NCBI GenBank assembly: GCA_028285185.1
Contig: JANQQD010000320.1
Span: 1-64,000, forward strand
Source of the DNA: Anaerolineae bacterium
GTDB taxonomy: Bacteria > Pseudomonadota > Alphaproteobacteria > DSM-16000 > Inquilinaceae
Direction: 5' to 3'
DNA: 64,000 nt
Numbering within the stretch: position 1 is the stretch's first letter; each line of letters begins with the position of its first letter. A model generated the notes under the pieces. It did no database searches and was not told where the DNA came from. It was given only the letters and a program-made list of their open reading frames with translations. This document shows, one piece after another, positions 35,046 through 44,238 of the stretch. The position numbers and the translations under genes are program-made.

Positions 35046-35073
35046 AAAAGGGCGGCCCCGATCCGGGCCGCCC
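35046..35073 (-). terminator. Rho-independent terminator of the PFK gene
   Basis: GGGCGGCCC at 35050-35058 pairs perfectly with GGGCCGCCC at 35065-35073 around a six-base loop. Read on the reverse strand it ends in TTTT (35049-35046). It lies 17 bases after the PFK stop and insulates the tRNA promoter immediately beyond. Confidence 0.85.
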
Positions 35074-35089
35074 CTTCGTTATGCCCCGG

Positions 35090-36322
35090 TCACTCCGACG
35101 CCGCAGCCTGTTGGCTCAGAATCTTCGGCACCGGATAGTTGCGCAGACGGAACGCGTCCGGCATGCCTTTGCCCAAGAGCGGGCGCAGGTAGAGCCGGAA
35201 AGCGTCGGTCACGCCCGTGCCCGACGGCTTGATGAATTCGTCCGGCATGGTCTTCGTCTTGCCGGCGATCTCCTCCAGAGGCGTCAGGTGGTATTCGACC
35301 GAATAGAAGCCGGTGCGGTGAATGGTCACCGACCCGTTCTCTTCACGCCACCGGGCGTACTGCACGGCCTTCTCGCCGACTTCCCGCGCCTCGCGCTGGT
35401 CGACATCGGACACGCAGCCCAGGAACGACCGCTGCGGATAGCCGAAGGTGTCACCGCGCACACGCGACAGGCCGAGGCGCTTCTTCACCACATCGGTCAA
35501 GAGATCGGCCAGAGCGCCGGTGCCCGACAGTTGCACATTGCCGTGTGCATCCCGCTCCACCGATTCCGCCAGCTTGGTGATGATGGGCGTGCCTTCCTTG
35601 TCGTGGATGCCTTCCGACACGGCGACGACACAACGGCCCCATTTGTCATAGGCAGCCTTCACATCGGTCAGGAACTGGTCGGTCTCGAAGTCGCGCTCGG
35701 GGATATAGATCAGGTGCGGGCCGTCATCGGGGTATTTCTGGCCCAACGCGGAGGCTGCGGTCAGGAACCCGGCATGCCGGCCCATCACCACGCCGATATA
35801 GACGCCCGGCAGCGACCAGTTGTCGAGATTGATGCCGGCAAAGGCACTGGCCACATAGCGCGCCGCCGACGGGAACCCAGGGCAGTGGTCGTTGACCACC
35901 AGATCGTTGTCGATCGTCTTGGGGATATGGATGCATTTCAGACGATAGTTGGCGGCTGCCGCCTCTTCAGCGACGATCCGGATGGTGTCGGAAGAATCGT
36001 TGCCACCGATATAGAAGAACGTTGTTACCTCATGCGCCCGCATAACTTGGAAGATTTCGTTGCAGTACTTCCGGTCGGGCTTGTCGCGTGTGCTGCCCAG
36101 CGCCGAAGACGGCGTATTAGCGACCTCTTCAAGGTTATGTGTGGTCTCTTGCGTGAGATCCATGAAGTTTTCATTGATGATGCCGCGCACGCCGTGGAAC
36201 GCGCCGTATACGCGCTCGACATCCGGGATCTTGCGCGCCTCGACCACCACGCCGGCCAGAGATTGGTTGATGACCGCCGTCGGTCCGCCACCCTGCGCGA
36301 CCAGCACCTTGCCTGCTAACAT
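35090..36322 (-). CDS. pfp: Pyrophosphate-dependent 6-phosphofructokinase
   Basis: Phosphorylates fructose 6-phosphate, probably with pyrophosphate, in a reversible glycolytic step. The 410-residue protein has the PFK fold: AQGGGPTAVINQSLAG near residues 9-24, FYIGGNDSSDT near 103-113 and IPKTIDNDL near 133-141. Asp after GGN and Lys in PKTIDND are the usual marks of PPi enzymes; ATP-PFKs have GGDGS and PGTIDND. The start at 36322 is chosen since homology begins at MLAGKVLVAQ; GGAGGG lies about 10 bases upstream. It is monocistronic with its own terminator. glpX, encoding the reverse-step phosphatase, lies 2 kb upstream. Confidence 0.9.
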   Translation of the reverse strand: MLAGKVLVAQGGGPTAVINQSLAGVVVEARKIPDVERVYGAFHGVRGIINENFMDLTQETTHNLEEVANTPSSALGSTRDKPDRKYCNEIFQVMRAHEVTTFFYIGGNDSSDTIRIVAEEAAAANYRLKCIHIPKTIDNDLVVNDHCPGFPSAARYVASAFAGINLDNWSLPGVYIGVVMGRHAGFLTAASALGQKYPDDGPHLIYIPERDFETDQFLTDVKAAYDKWGRCVVAVSEGIHDKEGTPIITKLAESVERDAHGNVQLSGTGALADLLTDVVKKRLGLSRVRGDTFGYPQRSFLGCVSDVDQREAREVGEKAVQYARWREENGSVTIHRTGFYSVEYHLTPLEEIAGKTKTMPDEFIKPSGTGVTDAFRLYLRPLLGKGMPDAFRLRNYPVPKILSQQAAASE

Positions 36323-36529
36323 GAACCTTGTCCCTCCAAGGGCTTGCTTTTCATGGCTTGTCCGCCGGCCGGCAGCACCATCGGCCGACAGACGCATCCG
36401 CCCCGCCGAAACCCTGGGCATTCCCTCTTGGAAGGCTCTGATGCGCCGCGGATCACAGCTTCGGCGGCGAAGATATCTAGGTTATCACAATCGGCCGTCG
36501 CCAGCCACCGCAGGTGCGAAGGTCGGGCG

Positions 36530-38329
36530 CTACCAAGGTCTGGCTGCGTCTTCAATGCGGAACGAGACCCGCTCGCGCCCCTGCCACCGGTCGAGCCGCA
36601 GGGTGCCGGCGACATGGGCCGGTGCCCCTCCGCCCGCCATCAGTAAATCGCCCAGCGGCGTGCCGGCGGCCCGAAAGGCGATCGCGCCGATCCAGCGCCC
36701 ACCGGCATCCGTCAGCCGGCAGCGCACATGCCCGGCGCCCACGACAGCCACATCGCCTATGCGTGCGCTCGGAACAAGAAACCTGGGCTCCGGATAGCCG
36801 GCACCGAATGGCCCCAGCCGCTCCAGCGACGCGGCGATTGCGCCGTCCATGGCCGCCGTCACGGCAAGCGTTCCGTCCAGCACCAAATACGGAACGCTTT
36901 CGTCGTCCGCCGCCCCTGCGATCCGATCCGTCAGAAACGCAGTGAGATCCGGCAGTCGATCGGCGGTCACAGTGAACCCCGCCGCCATGGGATGGCCACC
37001 GCCGGCGATCAGCAGCCCGGCATGCCGTGCCTCGGCGATCGCCGCGCCGAGATCGATCCCGGGCACCGACCGCGCGGAGGCAGTGCAGACGCCGTTGGCA
37101 ACTGCCACGACGCAGGCCGGCCGCTGGTACCGTTCCTTCAACCGGCCCGCGACGATGCCAATCACACCCGGATGCCAGCCTTCGCCCACGGCCATGACCA
37201 GCGGTCCATCGGCCCCCGCTTGCCCCACCGCTGCCTGTGCCGCATCCAGAACGGCCGCCTCGATGGCCTTGCGGTCCGCATTGTGCTGGTCAAGCGTCGC
37301 CGCGATCTCTTCGGCCTGCAGAGGATCATTGGTAGCCAACAACCGGGCGCCGAGATCGGCCCGGCCGATGCGGCCCCCCGCATTGATCCGCGGCCCCAGC
37401 AGAAAGCCCAGATGCTCGGCATCCGGTCGGCTGGACAAGCCCGCGCGGTCGGCCAAAGCCGCCAAGCCCGGATTGCGGCGACCGGCCATCACCTGCAGGC
37501 CGCGCGCGACGAAGACGCGGTTCAGCCCGGTCAGCGGCACGACATCGCAGACCGTGCCCAGTGCCACCAGGTCGAGCAGTTCCATCAGGTCCGGTTCGGC
37601 GCTGCCCTCGAAATAGCCCTCGCGCCGCAGTGCCCGATTGACCGCCACGGACGCCAGAAACGCAATGCCGCATGCCGCGACATGGCCCAACCGGCCGACC
37701 GTTGCGGTTGTTTCGTCCAGTCGGTTCGGGTTGACCACGGCAAAGGCCGGCGGCAGGCCCGCTTCCGGTGCGTGATGGTCGAGCACGATGACATCCAGCC
37801 CCCGCGTCGCAGCGGTGGCCAAGGGCTCGAAAGCGGTCGTACCGCAGTCGACCGCGATGACCAGGCCGATGCCCTCATCTGCCAGCGCGGCCAGTGCCTG
37901 CCCGCTCAGACCGTATCCTTCGCCCTGGCGGTCGGGAACATAAAGGCGGGCATCATGCCCGAGCGCACGCAGGTGCCTCAGCACCACAGCGGCGGCCGTC
38001 GCGCCATCGACGTCGTAGTCGGCGAACACGGCGACCGGTTCCCGCGACCGGACGGCCGCTGCGATCCGCGCTGCGGCCTTGTCCATGTCCTTCAGCGACG
38101 ATGGGTCCGGCAGAGCCAGGCGAAGGCTTGGTGCGAGGTGGGCGTCCACCTCCTCCGGCGCAATGCCGCGGCCGACGATCACGCGCGCCAGCAGTTCCGG
38201 CAGGTCGTGGCGCTGCTGAACCGCTCTCGCCAGCCGCGGGTCCACATCCCGCATCCGCCAGCGCCGGCCGCTGGCCGGACGAAGTCGGTCAAGTGTGTCG
38301 GCGGCAGGACCGGAAGGTGCAGGGATCAT
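36530..38329 (-). CDS. recJ: Single-strand-specific exonuclease RecJ
   Basis: 5'-3' exonuclease acting on single-stranded DNA in recombination and mismatch repair. The 599-residue protein shows the DHH domain (FADYDVDGATAAAV, VIAVDCGTTAFE, DVIVLDHHAPEAG), ALGTVCDVVPL, GPRINAGGRIG, and the DHHA1 domain with LIAGGGHPMAAGF near residue 460. All metal-binding motifs are intact. Its ATG overlaps the end of glpX by four bases, so it is the last gene of the cluster aminotransferase-hom-glpX-recJ, an order common in alphaproteobacteria. Confidence 0.96.
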   Translation of the reverse strand: MIPAPSGPAADTLDRLRPASGRRWRMRDVDPRLARAVQQRHDLPELLARVIVGRGIAPEEVDAHLAPSLRLALPDPSSLKDMDKAAARIAAAVRSREPVAVFADYDVDGATAAAVVLRHLRALGHDARLYVPDRQGEGYGLSGQALAALADEGIGLVIAVDCGTTAFEPLATAATRGLDVIVLDHHAPEAGLPPAFAVVNPNRLDETTATVGRLGHVAACGIAFLASVAVNRALRREGYFEGSAEPDLMELLDLVALGTVCDVVPLTGLNRVFVARGLQVMAGRRNPGLAALADRAGLSSRPDAEHLGFLLGPRINAGGRIGRADLGARLLATNDPLQAEEIAATLDQHNADRKAIEAAVLDAAQAAVGQAGADGPLVMAVGEGWHPGVIGIVAGRLKERYQRPACVVAVANGVCTASARSVPGIDLGAAIAEARHAGLLIAGGGHPMAAGFTVTADRLPDLTAFLTDRIAGAADDESVPYLVLDGTLAVTAAMDGAIAASLERLGPFGAGYPEPRFLVPSARIGDVAVVGAGHVRCRLTDAGGRWIGAIAFRAAGTPLGDLLMAGGGAPAHVAGTLRLDRWQGRERVSFRIEDAARPW

Positions 38330-39324
38330 ATGTGGTACGCAGGCTCGGGGATCTCACCCTGCTGCGACTGGAGCCGGTGATGTGCCTCTATGCGGCGAAC
38401 CGTACCGGTCTGAGACCGCATGACCAGCGAATAGGTGACCGCACCATCGCTGAACCGTCTCACCCCGCGCAGCAGCGATCCGGTGGTCACACCAGTGGCG
38501 GCAAACATGACCTCACCTGAAGCCATGTCGTCGAGCGTGAAAATCCGATCCACGTCCGCAATGCCCACGGACTGCGCCAGCTCCAGTTCTTCGTTCGAGC
38601 GCGGGGCCAGGCGAGCCTGCATCTGGCCATCGACGCAGCGCAGGGCAGCCGCTGCCAGTATGCCCTCCGGCGCGCCTCCGACGCCCATAAAGATATCGAC
38701 CCCGCTCAGCGGCTCTGCGGTCGCAACGACGCCGGAGACGTCGCCATCCTGCATCAGCATCACCCTGGCGCCGGCCTCGCGCACGGCGGCGACGAGGCCC
38801 GCATGGCGCGGCCGATCCAGCATGCCGACGGTCAGATCGGCGATGTCTGCACCCTTGACCCGGGCAAGGGCGCGAAGATTGTCGGCCGGCGGCGCATCCA
38901 ACGACACGATTCCGGCCGGCAAGTCCGGACCAACGGCAATCTTCTCCATATAGATGTCAGGAACCGGCATCAGGCCGCCCTTGCTCGCCATCGCCAGCAC
39001 TGAGATGGCATTGGGACCGCCCAGCGCCGTGACCGTGGCGCCTTCAAGCGGGTCCACGGCGACGTCGATTGCGGGGCCCTCTCCGCCGCCCACTGCGGCC
39101 CCGGACGGAAGGGAGACGGCATCGTCTTCGCTGCCCTCCCCGATCAGCACGGAACCGGCGATGGCCAGGCTGTTGAGCGTGCGCCGCATGGCCGCGATCG
39201 CCGCCTGTTCCGCTGCGATATCGTCGCCGCGCCCCATGAACTGAGAGGCGGCCAGCGCCGCGGCTTCCGTGACCCGAACCGCTTCCAGGGCAAGGTTGCG
39301 GTCCATGTGTTCGTCACTGGACAT
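38326..39324 (-). CDS. glpX: Class II fructose-1,6-bisphosphatase
   Basis: Removes the 1-phosphate of fructose 1,6-bisphosphate in gluconeogenesis (cytosol). The 332-residue GlpX-type protein carries LIGEGSEDDA near residues 61-70, VDPLEGATVTALGG near 92-105, MGVGGAPEGILAAAALRC near 198-215 and GSLLRGVRRF near the C-terminus. The Li+-sensitive Mg-dependent metal site (GEG and D-x-L-E-G-T-like set) is intact. It follows hom by 24 bases and overlaps recJ by four. Confidence 0.95.
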   Translation of the reverse strand: MSSDEHMDRNLALEAVRVTEAAALAASQFMGRGDDIAAEQAAIAAMRRTLNSLAIAGSVLIGEGSEDDAVSLPSGAAVGGGEGPAIDVAVDPLEGATVTALGGPNAISVLAMASKGGLMPVPDIYMEKIAVGPDLPAGIVSLDAPPADNLRALARVKGADIADLTVGMLDRPRHAGLVAAVREAGARVMLMQDGDVSGVVATAEPLSGVDIFMGVGGAPEGILAAAALRCVDGQMQARLAPRSNEELELAQSVGIADVDRIFTLDDMASGEVMFAATGVTTGSLLRGVRRFSDGAVTYSLVMRSQTGTVRRIEAHHRLQSQQGEIPEPAYHI

Positions 39325-39348
39325 TCCCGCTCCACCCCCGCGGTTCGA

Positions 39349-40653
39349 TCACGGATCCAGAGTTTCGATCCGGACCAGGACAGGCGCTTCCAGGACCACC
39401 GGCAATGCGGCGATCTCGCCGAGCGCCGCCTGCATCGCGCTCTCGTTCGTCTCATGCGTCGTCATAACCACAGGCACCGCCAGGTCGGGCGATCGGGCGC
39501 GCTGGATGAAGCCTTCCAGGCTGATGTCGTGGTCCCGCATGCGTGCGGCAATCTCCGCGATCACGCCCGGCCTGTCCATCACCATGAGACGCAGATAGTA
39601 CGCCCCCTGACGCTCACCGATAGGCACCGGCACCAGTGGCGGCAGGCGGCCGGCCGGCGCGCCCAGCGGCGGCACGCGCGAGCCGCGCGCGATGTCCAAC
39701 AGGTCCGCCACCACGGCCGACGCTGTGGGCCCAGCGCCTGCGCCGCGGCCGACCATCATCACTTCGCCCACTTCATGGCCGTACGCTACAACCGCGTTCA
39801 GCACGCCCTCCACCGACGCAATCGGCAATTGCCGCGGGACCATGCAGGGATGGACGCGCAGGCTTATGCCCGCATCCCTCCGCTCCGCCAGGCCCAACAG
39901 CTTAATCCGGTAGCCGAGTTCCTCGGCATAGGCGATATCGGTCAGCGACAGGCCGCGGATGCCCTCCACGTGCACGCCTTCGAAGGCGATCGCCCCGTTG
40001 AAGGCAAGCTGGGCCAGCAGCACCAGCTTGTGTGCCGCGTCCAGACCGTCCACGTCCATTGTGGGATCGGCTTCCGCGTAACCGCGCGCCTGCGCCTCGG
40101 CCAGCTCTGCGGCAAAGTCGCGGCCGCCTTCGCGCATGCCGGTCAGAATGTGGTTGCACGTGCCGTTGAGGATGCCGACGACGCGGGTGAGCCGGTTTGC
40201 GGCAAGCCCCTCGCGCAGCCCCTTCACCGCCGGAATCCCGCCCGCCACAGCGGCTTCGTAGCCAAGCGCAACCGACTTCGCTTCCGCCGCCCACACCAGG
40301 TCGGCGCCGTGATGCGCCAACAGCGCCTTGTTGGCGGTGACCAGGTGCCGGCCGGCGTCGATCGCTTCCCGGCAGACGGCGCGGGCCACGCCGTCGGCCC
40401 CGCCGATCAACTCAATGACGGCTTCTGCAGGCGCGGCGCGCGCCATCTCCACGGCGTCGCCGTACCATTCGATATCGTCAAGGTCGACGCCCCGATCCTT
40501 GGCACGGTCGCGCGCGGAGACGGCGACCACCTGCAGGCGCCGACCGCTGCGCTGTGCGTGCAGCGACGCTTCGGCCTGCACCAGACGCACGACCTCGGCC
40601 CCCACCGTGCCGAGACCGGCCACAGCGACCGACAAGGGCCGAGCCTCGATCAT
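39349..40653 (-). CDS. hom: Homoserine dehydrogenase
   Basis: Reduces aspartate semialdehyde to homoserine on the path to threonine and methionine. The 434-residue monofunctional enzyme has the Rossmann loop VAGLGTVGAEV near 10-20, TANKALLAHHG near 105-115, GIPAVKGLREGL, NGTCNHILTGM near 162-172 and YAEADPTMDVDGLDAAHKL near 192-210. A C-terminal ACT domain (from about residue 355: YLRLMVMDRPGVIAEIAARM) would give feedback control, usually by threonine. Overlaps the upstream aminotransferase gene by four bases. Confidence 0.95.
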   Translation of the reverse strand: MIEARPLSVAVAGLGTVGAEVVRLVQAEASLHAQRSGRRLQVVAVSARDRAKDRGVDLDDIEWYGDAVEMARAAPAEAVIELIGGADGVARAVCREAIDAGRHLVTANKALLAHHGADLVWAAEAKSVALGYEAAVAGGIPAVKGLREGLAANRLTRVVGILNGTCNHILTGMREGGRDFAAELAEAQARGYAEADPTMDVDGLDAAHKLVLLAQLAFNGAIAFEGVHVEGIRGLSLTDIAYAEELGYRIKLLGLAERRDAGISLRVHPCMVPRQLPIASVEGVLNAVVAYGHEVGEVMMVGRGAGAGPTASAVVADLLDIARGSRVPPLGAPAGRLPPLVPVPIGERQGAYYLRLMVMDRPGVIAEIAARMRDHDISLEGFIQRARSPDLAVPVVMTTHETNESAMQAALGEIAALPVVLEAPVLVRIETLDP

Positions 40654-41873
40654 GGCGTGACCAGTTCGCCCACCGGTTGCTCAACGTCGATCGAAGAATT
40701 TCCGAGGAACGCTTTGATATTCCTTATCGCTTGCCGCGTGCGTTGGCGGTTCTCCACAAGCGCCAGCCGCACGTACCCTTCGCCGTACTCACCGAAGCCC
40801 ACACCCGGCGATACCGCCACCTTGGCGTGGCGCAGCAACAGCTTGCTGAATTCCAACGACCCCAGAGAGGCATACTGTTCCGGCAACGGCGCCCACGCAA
40901 ACATGGTGGCAGGCGGGCTGGGGACCCACCAGCCGCAGCTCCTGAGCCCCTCCACCAGCACGTCTCGGCGGCCGCGATAGAGCTCGCGTACTTCCTCCAC
41001 GCAATCCTGGGGGCCGTTCAGTGCCGCCGCGGCCGCCACCTGAACCGGCGTGAACGCCCCATAGTCCAGATAGGATTTAACCCTGGCCAGGGCTGCGATC
41101 AGTCGGCGATTGCCCGCCGCAAAGCCGATCCGCCAGCCCGGCATGGAATAGGTCTTGCTGAGCGAGGTGAACTCCACCGCGATCTCTCGCGCCTCTGGCA
41201 CCTCCAGGATCGACGGCGGCGGATGCCCGTCGAAATAGATCTCCGAATAGGCGATGTCCGACAACACATAGATGCCGTGCGTCCGACAATAGGCGACCAC
41301 TTCCCGGTAGAAATCCAGATCCACCACCTGGGTCGTGGGGTTCGCCGGGTAGTTCAGCACCAGTGCGGTCGGCTTCGGCACGCTGTGCCGGTAGGCCCGG
41401 TCGAGCTGGCGCATGAACTCCTCACCGGCCAGTGCGGGCAGGCTGCGGATCGCCGCACCGGCGATGATGAATCCGAACATATGGATCGGATAGCTGGGGT
41501 TCGGCGCCAGGATGATGTCGCCCGGGCTCGTGATCGCCTGCGCCAGATTGGCGAGACCCTCCTTTGAGCCGAGGACCGCCACCACTTCGCTTTCCGGGTC
41601 GAGACCGACGCCGAACCGCCGCTCGTAGTATCCCGCCAATGCGCGACGCAGGCCGGGAATGCCGCGCGAGTTGGAATAGCGGTGCGTCCGCGGGTCCTGC
41701 ACGGTGGCGACCAGCTTGTCGACTATATGGCGCGGTGTCGGGCTATCGGGATTGCCCATGCCGAAATCGATGATGTCGTCGCCGGCAGCTCGCGCCCGCG
41801 CCTTCATCGCGTTGACCTCAGCGAAGACGTAAGGCGGCAGGCGCTTCACCTTGTGAAACTGCTGGTCGATCAC
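40650..41873 (-). CDS. Class I/II aminotransferase (AlaC/DapL-like)
   Basis: A 407-residue PLP enzyme of fold type I. It opens with VKRLPPYVFAEVNAMKARARA then DIIDFGMGNPDSPTP; the catalytic lysine lies in SLSKTYSMPGWRIGF near residue 227-241, and NYPANPTTQVVDLDF is the usual Asn-Pro substrate loop. This subgroup, always next to hom in alphaproteobacteria, resembles alanine transaminase AlaC and is often annotated as LL-diaminopimelate aminotransferase; the exact amino acid cannot be decided here. It begins the four-gene cluster running leftward to recJ. Confidence 0.9.
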   Translation of the reverse strand: MIDQQFHKVKRLPPYVFAEVNAMKARARAAGDDIIDFGMGNPDSPTPRHIVDKLVATVQDPRTHRYSNSRGIPGLRRALAGYYERRFGVGLDPESEVVAVLGSKEGLANLAQAITSPGDIILAPNPSYPIHMFGFIIAGAAIRSLPALAGEEFMRQLDRAYRHSVPKPTALVLNYPANPTTQVVDLDFYREVVAYCRTHGIYVLSDIAYSEIYFDGHPPPSILEVPEAREIAVEFTSLSKTYSMPGWRIGFAAGNRRLIAALARVKSYLDYGAFTPVQVAAAAALNGPQDCVEEVRELYRGRRDVLVEGLRSCGWWVPSPPATMFAWAPLPEQYASLGSLEFSKLLLRHAKVAVSPGVGFGEYGEGYVRLALVENRQRTRQAIRNIKAFLGNSSIDVEQPVGELVTP

Positions 41874-41963
41874 CGTATCTTTCTCCTCACGGGCAATTAT
41901 GGCGGAGCGGCCGCGCCGCGTCTGCGCGGGGCACGGGCGGACCTTTCCGACTGCAGCGTGCCC

Positions 41964-43904
41964 CTACTCCAGGTAAATCTCGGCGCGTTCCGCATCCGCC
42001 GGCGAGCCGCCGCCAACGGCCTCATAGACCGCCTCAACGGCCATGCTGCCTGGGCTCATCCCCAGGCCGGCGAGGCTCGCCGCAACGGCCTGCGCCCGCT
42101 CCGTTGCGACTCGGGCGGTGGCGGCAAGCGGCACGGTCAACCCACCGCCGCGTCCGCCGCCGCCGGAAAAGGCCACGATGCGAACCGAACGGCCGGTCGC
42201 CTGCTGCTCTTCCATAACCCGCTCGAGCACGGCCCGATTGGACGCACCGACGGTGGTCGTACCGGGGCTGAAAAACAGCGTGGCCACGCGTTCGGCACTG
42301 TCGACGGCTGGTGACGGGCGCGACGACGCGGTGACCACGGCCGGTGATGCGGAAGCCGGTGGTGGTGCTGGCGCCGGGGCGGGCGCCGCGGCAACCTCTT
42401 CCGGCTGCTGTGCCGCCTCGACCGCCGCTGGCGGGCTGGGTGCTGCCGGTGGCTGCGGCCCGGCGCTGGCATCATCGGCTTCAGCCTGTGTCGGCGGCGG
42501 CGCGGCGGCAATTGGGGGAGGCGCAACGGTCGGTACCGGCAACGCCGCCTCCGCCGGTGCGGTCGGCGCGGGCGCAACCGGTGCCGAGGGCACGACTGCG
42601 CGCGCGGGCGGGGGCGCCGCCGTCGCCACAGCGCTTGGCGGCGTCGGCTGTTGCGCCGTGGGCGCCGGTGCCGGCGCTACATCGCGCGGCACGCTGCCAT
42701 AGGGCACCGTCGGTGGACCGTCGGGAATCGCCGGATTGACCCGGGGCGGAGCCGCGCCCTGGCGCAAAGCGTCACGGTCGGCCTCAAGCTGCTGCTGAAG
42801 GGCGATCACCTCCTCCGCAGTCGGTAGATCGTCGGGCCGGTCCGGCACATCCGCAAGATTGGGATAGTCTTCCGATACGGCCGGCCGCGGTATCGTCTCC
42901 AGGGCCGAGGCTGCCTGCGGCACGTCCTCTCCGCCGGGCCTGCCCGGTATCGCCCCAGGCTGCGGTGCCTGCGCCACCGTCGGCGCTCCTGCGCCAGGCG
43001 GGCGCGTCAGCGCCTCTTCGTCGGTCGGCGGGGCCACCGGCGGTGTGAGCTCAGCCGGCGGCAGCGGGGGTGCCGCCGGCTCTTCGAACGCCGCCGGCGG
43101 ATTCGGTTCGGGGCCGGTGGGTGCCGCAATCACGCTGGATCCCCGAGCCGCCGGCGGCGGTCCGGCCGGCGCGGGCGGTGGCGGCGGGACCGGCGATGCG
43201 ATGGCTCCGGCAGCCGCATCTCCGGATGGCACCGTCGGCACATCCGGCACCGTAGCGTCGACCGGCGGCACCGGGGCCACAACGGGCGGGGCCGGCGGCG
43301 GCAAGGCCAGGTCGGGCGCCGGCGTGGCCACCGCCGGCGGACGCGCCGTCACGGTCGGCGCCTGCGCCGTCTGCACGACGGGCGCCGACGGTGCGGCGGG
43401 CTGCGCCTCCGGCAACGGTTCCCGCGTCACGGTGGGGGCGCTGCCGGCCGGCTCAGCGGGTATGGGCGCCGGTACGGGCGATGGCGTGGTGCCCGGCGCG
43501 TCCGTCACTTCGAATTCCGGGTTGGCCGGTGTCGGTGGGCGCGTGTCGTCGGCCACCTGGCTCGGCAGCCGTGGCCCGTCGGCGACCGCTGCCGGCGGCT
43601 CGACTGAGACATCCACACCCAGGTCGCCGTCATCGGCTGCCGGCCGACTCGCATCGTCCTCTGCCGATGCGGGCGGCAGCCGTTCGGGACGCGGCGATTC
43701 AGCCAATTCCGGCGGCGTGGTCAGATTGGCCGGCGCAGCCACCCGTGGTTGGATCTCACCCACGTAGGGTGCGTCGTCGAACAGCCGGCCGTCCCCGCAG
43801 GCGGCCAACGTTGGCAGCAGAAGGGCCGAAAGGGCGGCCGCGGAGGAATTCCGGCAGCGGCTCCATGTCCGCCGACCGGCTTGAGAGGGCGCAAGGCGGG
43901 TCAC
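41964..43904 (-). CDS. OmpA-like lipoprotein with very long Pro/Ala-rich linker
   Basis: A 646-residue lipoprotein. The signal ends at the lipobox LAAC (Cys36). Residues 40-530 are almost wholly Pro, Ala, Val, Asp and Thr (repeated APPP, PPTP and VPP elements), surely extended or disordered. The last 110 residues form an OmpA-like domain: ATLFFSPGTTTVGASNRAVLERV, VRIVAFSGGGG, and ATERAQAVAASLAGLGM. The domain probably binds peptidoglycan while the lipid anchor sits in the outer membrane, so the linker could span or brace the periplasm. The GTG at 43904 is chosen since AGGAGAG lies 9 bases upstream; ATGs further up give a leader without signal peptide. The frame is long, so part of its length might be repeat drift. 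Confidence 0.75.
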   Translation of the reverse strand: MTRLAPSQAGRRTWSRCRNSSAAALSALLLPTLAACGDGRLFDDAPYVGEIQPRVAAPANLTTPPELAESPRPERLPPASAEDDASRPAADDGDLGVDVSVEPPAAVADGPRLPSQVADDTRPPTPANPEFEVTDAPGTTPSPVPAPIPAEPAGSAPTVTREPLPEAQPAAPSAPVVQTAQAPTVTARPPAVATPAPDLALPPPAPPVVAPVPPVDATVPDVPTVPSGDAAAGAIASPVPPPPPAPAGPPPAARGSSVIAAPTGPEPNPPAAFEEPAAPPLPPAELTPPVAPPTDEEALTRPPGAGAPTVAQAPQPGAIPGRPGGEDVPQAASALETIPRPAVSEDYPNLADVPDRPDDLPTAEEVIALQQQLEADRDALRQGAAPPRVNPAIPDGPPTVPYGSVPRDVAPAPAPTAQQPTPPSAVATAAPPPARAVVPSAPVAPAPTAPAEAALPVPTVAPPPIAAAPPPTQAEADDASAGPQPPAAPSPPAAVEAAQQPEEVAAAPAPAPAPPPASASPAVVTASSRPSPAVDSAERVATLFFSPGTTTVGASNRAVLERVMEEQQATGRSVRIVAFSGGGGRGGGLTVPLAATARVATERAQAVAASLAGLGMSPGSMAVEAVYEAVGGGSPADAERAEIYLE

Positions 43905-44238
43905 CGAGGGGTCTCTCCTCTGCTCGCTCGGCTCAGGCACACAACATCCACATCCTATGCCCTTACCGAACAAACGCATCGACAATATGTCCATCAGTGC
44001 AACAAGAGGTGGCGAAGGATCAACGGGAAGGCGCAACCGATGGGGGCGTGATCGTGTACCAACGGGGGGCATCCATCAAGCGACCGCTCACACAAGCCCC
44101 CGATTGCGTTGGACGCGGTGCCGGAATGCTGCCATGCAGCGCCCCCGTGACCTGGATCATTTCGTGTACGCTGTTCATGCGTTACATCTGAAATACGTGG
44201 GACTCTGATCAACCTAATCAATCCAGGAAGGTCCGGAC
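43905..44238. other. Divergent intergenic region upstream of phaC
   Basis: About 334 bases between the OmpA-like lipoprotein and phaC, transcribed away from each other. No gene is seen. It holds a PhaR-type palindrome at 44129-44139 (listed) and moderately AT-rich segments at 43960-43995 and 44185-44225 that could hold promoters, but I could not fix -35/-10 pairs with confidence. Confidence 0.55.
44129..44139. promoter_or_regulatory. Putative PhaR operator (CTGC-N3-GCAG)
   Basis: CTGCCATGCAG, a perfect palindrome 100 bases before the phaC start. From memory, PhaR of Paracoccus and relatives binds CTGC-N3-4-GCAG and represses PHA genes until polymer forms. No phaR gene is in the window. Confidence 0.45.
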
